From JAVJSD01 sp040219575 (GTDB lineage: Bacteria; Planctomycetota; Planctomycetia; Pirellulales; Pirellulaceae), in NCBI GenBank assembly GCA_040219575.1, contig JAVJSD010000086.1, forward strand, positions 1 through 7,090: a stretch of 7,090 bases of DNA, in the 5' to 3' direction. Below the pieces are notes generated by a model. That model saw only the letters and a program-made list of their open reading frames with translations, had not been told where the DNA came from and did no database searches. This document shows, piece after piece, positions 4,516-7,090 of the stretch. Position 1 is the stretch's first letter, and every line of letters begins with the position of its first letter. Made by a program: the position numbers and the translations under genes.

Positions 4516-6884
4516 GCGACTGTCCCACGCGGGAACAACTCGATCGCTTTCTCGACGGCGCGTTATTCGAAGCGGAGTCCGCCGCCACGGCGCGGCACAT
4601 CGACCATTGCGTCGCCTGCCAGCAGCGGTTGGAGGCCGTCAGCCAGCAGGTCGATGCCGGCCCCTGGCAGTCGGCGGCGAGGCGCGACGCCGCTTCCTCG
4701 GCCGGCGCGCTCGACGTGCAGCGACTGGAGTCGCAGAAGCAGAAAATCCTGGCCACGCTGGCGAGCGACTCGGTTCCCGACACGACCCGCGCGCTGTCGC
4801 ACTTCCGCCGCCTCCGCGAACATGCGCGCGGCGGGTTGAGCGAGGTCTACGTCTTTCGCGAGGAGGAACTGGGTCGCGAGGTGGCGCTCAAAGTCCTCCA
4901 CGGCGACTGCGCCGTTTCGCCCGAACTGCGGCGGCGGTTCATTGGCGAATACCGCATTACCAGCCAACTCGACCATCCCGGCGTTCCGCCCGTTTTCGGC
5001 GTGGGACGTCTCGACGACGGCCGCGACTTCTTCACCATGCGGTTCGTGGGCGGCGAGACGCTCGCGCGACGGATCGCCGACTACCACGCGCAGTCGCATC
5101 GAGTGGCCGCTCGCGACGACGCCCGCTTCCGCGAGTTGCTGTCGGCCTTTCGCACGGTTTGCCAGACCATCGCCCACGCCCACCGGCAAGGCGTCGTGCA
5201 CCGCGACCTCAAACCGCAAAACGTCCAGGTCGACGGCCGCGAGACCGTGGTGCTCGATTGGGGACTCGCCAAACGTCTCGGCGAGACGCCGGCCGCCGGC
5301 GAACCACCCCATCAAACCGACGGCGCCCTCGACGCCACGCGGATCGACCAGCGCGTGGGAACGCCCGCCTACATGGCGCCGGAGCAGGCCGCGGGGGGAA
5401 GCGAGCGCATCGACCAGCGAACCGACGTCTACGGCCTGGGCGCCATCCTGTTCGAAATCCTGACCGGCCGGCCGCCGCACGCCGCGGAATTCGCCACCGC
5501 CGTCGAACGCCAGGCGACGGAGGACGGTATCGACAGCCGGCGGCGCCGCGCGGCGGAGTTCTATCACCGCATCGCGTCGGGGCCGTCTCCGCACCCGCGC
5601 GAGCACGCGGCGTCCCGCGCTCCCGCCGAACTGCAATCGATTTGTGCCCGGGCGATGGCCCACGACCCGGCGGACCGCTACCAGAACGCCGCCGAAGTGG
5701 CGGACGAGATCGATCGCTGGCTCGCCGCGCAACCGGTCGCCGCGCATCGCTACGGAGCGTTCGAGAAGACGTGGCGCTGGATCGGCCGGCACCGCGCTGC
5801 TTCAGCCGCCGCGGCGCTGGTGCTGGTGGTGATCGCCGTCGTCGCCTCGGTCTCCGCCGTGCTGGTGACAGCGGCCCGCGTCGAGACGCGCCGCACCGCG
5901 GCGCAGGCGCAACGCGACCGGGTGCTGGCGTCGTCCGACCTGGTGGCCGAGATGCTGGCCGCCGAGATCGACCTGCGGTGGAGAATCCTGGAAGCCGAGG
6001 CCGCCGATCCGCGGCTGCGCGCGATGCTGGCGACTTACGCTTCCACCGACGCCGCCGCCCCGGATCGCCAGCAAGCGCTGGTGAACCTCCGCGCGTGGAG
6101 CGACCGACAGTTCGCCCGGCACAGCGCCGCCACCCGCGCCACCAGTTGGTTCATCGTCGACGCCCAGGGAGACTTGCTGGCCCGCAATCCTCAGTCGCCC
6201 GCCTCGGGCGACGTACTGGGAGGCAACTTCCGGTTTCGCGACTACTTCCACGGACAAGGGAGGGATCTCTCGGCGGACGAGGCCCAAGCGGCCACGCCGC
6301 TGACGCATCCCCATCGCAGCGCGGTGTTCGAAAGCCATATCACCGGCACGCACATGGTGGCGTTCTCGGCGCCCGTCTGGGACGACGGCGACGTCAACCG
6401 CCGCGCGCCGCTTGGCGTATTGGGCATGACGATCGAAATGGGGCGTTTCGACTCGCTGCAGCGCGGCGCGGCCAAGGGTCAATCGCTGGTGCTGGCCGAC
6501 GTCCGCGAGAACCGCTGCCACGGACGACTCGCGCGCGGCCTGATCCTGCACCATCCTTCGTTTGTGCCGGGAGGTTCGCAGCAGCGCCCCGTCGTGCCGC
6601 CGCTGGTGACGCTTTCGCCCCCGCGACTCGCGGCGCTGCTGCGTTTGTGCGAAGATCGAATGGCCCACGAGCGGCGCCTGCAGGCGCTTGATTGGCGGGA
6701 GCGGCTCCGCGCCCAGCGCCCCCTCTCGGCGGACAGTCTCGACCCCGACTACCGCGATCCGATCGGCGGCGAGTACGCGGGCCCCTGGGTCGCCGGTTTC
6801 TCGCCCGTGTTGGTCAAAGGCCGGCCCGACGCCCGCCGCGACACGGGCCTGATCGTGATCGTGCAGGAACGCAATGAACCGTGA
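4512..6884 (+). CDS. Transmembrane Ser/Thr protein kinase with anti-sigma-like zinc motif and extracytoplasmic Cache-like sensor
   Basis: This 790-residue protein is a likely sensor and regulator for the overlapping sigma factor. Residues 1-45 hold H29-xxx-C33-xx-C36 inside an anti-sigma (ZAS/zf-HC2)-like helix. The kinase domain spans about 98-405: a glycine loop (ARGGLSEVY, 105-113), VALK with K127, E146 in helix C, HRDLKPQN (230-237) with catalytic D232, DWG (249-251) instead of DFG, APE (289-291), and D305 and R389. All catalytic residues are present, but two loop glycines are replaced (A105, S110). One membrane helix follows at about 430-454. Residues 455-790 are extracytoplasmic: a helical stretch, then WFIVDAQGDLLARNP (546-560) and FRFRDYFHG (573-581), typical of dCache domains, and a second strand set near 756-786. 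The GTG start at 4512 overlaps the sigma stop. The likely topology is kinase inside and sensor outside. Ligand and substrates cannot be read from sequence. Confidence 0.9.
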   Translation: MSDCPTREQLDRFLDGALFEAESAATARHIDHCVACQQRLEAVSQQVDAGPWQSAARRDAASSAGALDVQRLESQKQKILATLASDSVPDTTRALSHFRRLREHARGGLSEVYVFREEELGREVALKVLHGDCAVSPELRRRFIGEYRITSQLDHPGVPPVFGVGRLDDGRDFFTMRFVGGETLARRIADYHAQSHRVAARDDARFRELLSAFRTVCQTIAHAHRQGVVHRDLKPQNVQVDGRETVVLDWGLAKRLGETPAAGEPPHQTDGALDATRIDQRVGTPAYMAPEQAAGGSERIDQRTDVYGLGAILFEILTGRPPHAAEFATAVERQATEDGIDSRRRRAAEFYHRIASGPSPHPREHAASRAPAELQSICARAMAHDPADRYQNAAEVADEIDRWLAAQPVAAHRYGAFEKTWRWIGRHRAASAAAALVLVVIAVVASVSAVLVTAARVETRRTAAQAQRDRVLASSDLVAEMLAAEIDLRWRILEAEAADPRLRAMLATYASTDAAAPDRQQALVNLRAWSDRQFARHSAATRATSWFIVDAQGDLLARNPQSPASGDVLGGNFRFRDYFHGQGRDLSADEAQAATPLTHPHRSAVFESHITGTHMVAFSAPVWDDGDVNRRAPLGVLGMTIEMGRFDSLQRGAAKGQSLVLADVRENRCHGRLARGLILHHPSFVPGGSQQRPVVPPLVTLSPPRLAALLRLCEDRMAHERRLQALDWRERLRAQRPLSADSLDPDYRDPIGGEYAGPWVAGFSPVLVKGRPDARRDTGLIVIVQERNEP

Positions 6885-7011
6885 AGGTCGATTGGGAAGT
6901 TCGAGTCGTTCCTTGAGGCCTGCAATTTTAATGTCAAGCATCCCTTGAGAATCGACTCGTTTAACCTGATTTTCCGCAACCATGCGCGCGCTGCGCCGCG
7001 GGTCGTCGTCG
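6885..7011. other. Intergenic region after the kinase gene
   Basis: No gene is recognised. CGAGTCG (6902-6908) and CGACTCG (6953-6959) are exact inverted repeats with a 44-base loop, and CCTTGAG occurs twice (6911-6917, 6943-6949). There is no T-run after the second arm, so this is not a typical intrinsic terminator. The AT-richer patch around 6922-6935 marks the end of the GC-rich coding block. A minus-strand frame crosses it but is mostly antisense to the kinase. Confidence 0.4.
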
Positions 7012-7090
7012 TTAGCGCGTAGGGGCGCGTGGTAGGCGGGTTCGTAAGCGTTGAGCAGGTGACGGCAGGCCCAACTGCCGCAGGATTTCA
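7012..7090 (-). CDS. Possible 3' tail of a gene entering from the right edge, perhaps a transposase
   Basis: One minus-strand frame enters from the edge, reads EILRQLGLPSPAQRL and ends at a TAA (7014-7012) after 25 residues. The ILRxLGLP element followed by a Pro/Arg-rich tail reminds me of the C-terminal end of IS91/IS801-like transposases in GC-rich bacteria. Twenty-five residues are far too few to be sure, and another minus-strand frame is also open here. If right, the gene would converge on the kinase gene. Confidence 0.22.
   Translation of the reverse strand, partial: EILRQLGLPSPAQRLRTRLPRAPTR

Noticed and set aside
4563..5792. 409-codon minus-strand open frame
   Set aside because: It is entirely antisense to the kinase domain, has biased composition and matches no family.
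4388..6691. 767-codon plus-strand open frame
   Set aside because: It is in another frame of the sigma/kinase genes. Its product is extremely Arg/Pro-rich with no domain, as expected for a shadow frame in GC-rich DNA. The overlapping frame has a complete kinase and sensor.
5802..7088. Long minus-strand open frame from near the right edge
   Set aside because: Most of it is antisense to the kinase gene and has no recognisable domain. Long antisense frames are common in GC-rich genes. The 200 bases outside the kinase are too little to support a gene that ends inside it.
1..7090. CRISPR array, tRNA or rRNA genes
   Set aside because: No regularly spaced repeats, no cloverleaf with a TTCGA-type arm in the right context, and no rRNA-like sequence were found on either strand.

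Overview
The window reads as a bacterial chromosome segment, most likely from a Planctomycetota (Pirellulales-like) genome. This is inferred from the GC-rich right half, the ECF-type sigma factor translationally overlapped with a large Hanks-type Ser/Thr kinase (an arrangement I associate with planctomycetes), weak or absent Shine-Dalgarno sequences at several starts, and GTG/TTG starts. No phylogenetic marker is present, so the assignment stays tentative.

Left part (1-2220). About 435 bases hold no recognisable gene but carry inverted repeats and a plausible promoter. They lead into a single long plus-strand gene for an ATPase with a C-terminal TOPRIM nuclease domain (OLD-like, or resembling a fused form of the PARIS AriA/AriB pair). 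This gene looks clearly poorer in GC than the right half and has no visible partner, so it looks like an acquired, stand-alone defence-type gene.

Middle (2232-3442). Three small features lie on the minus strand, converging on the ATPase gene. The first is a pair of overlapping short ORFs (20 and 57 codons) that together look like one small winged-helix protein, either frameshifted or translationally coupled. The second is a short membrane protein with a CxxxxCxxC tail resembling FeoB-associated Cys-rich proteins, but no feoA/feoB is in the window. The third is a 179-residue putative exported protein or lipoprotein of unknown function with a good ribosome binding site. A nearly perfect AT-rich palindrome (2821-2839) lies in front of the Cys-rich gene.

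Right part (3443-6884). A 317-base divergent intergenic region contains a TATAAT box and two nested inverted repeats that end just before the sigma start. The ECF sigma factor gene (GTG 3760) overlaps by 4 bases a 790-residue transmembrane protein. That protein combines an anti-sigma-like zinc-binding motif (HxxxCxxC), a Ser/Thr kinase domain, one membrane span and an extracytoplasmic Cache-like sensor. Together they look like a compact outside-to-transcription switch: an external ligand sensed by the Cache domain, kinase and/or zinc finger output, and a sigma factor target.

The last 200 bases hold no clear gene except, possibly, the 3' tail of a minus-strand gene entering from the right edge.
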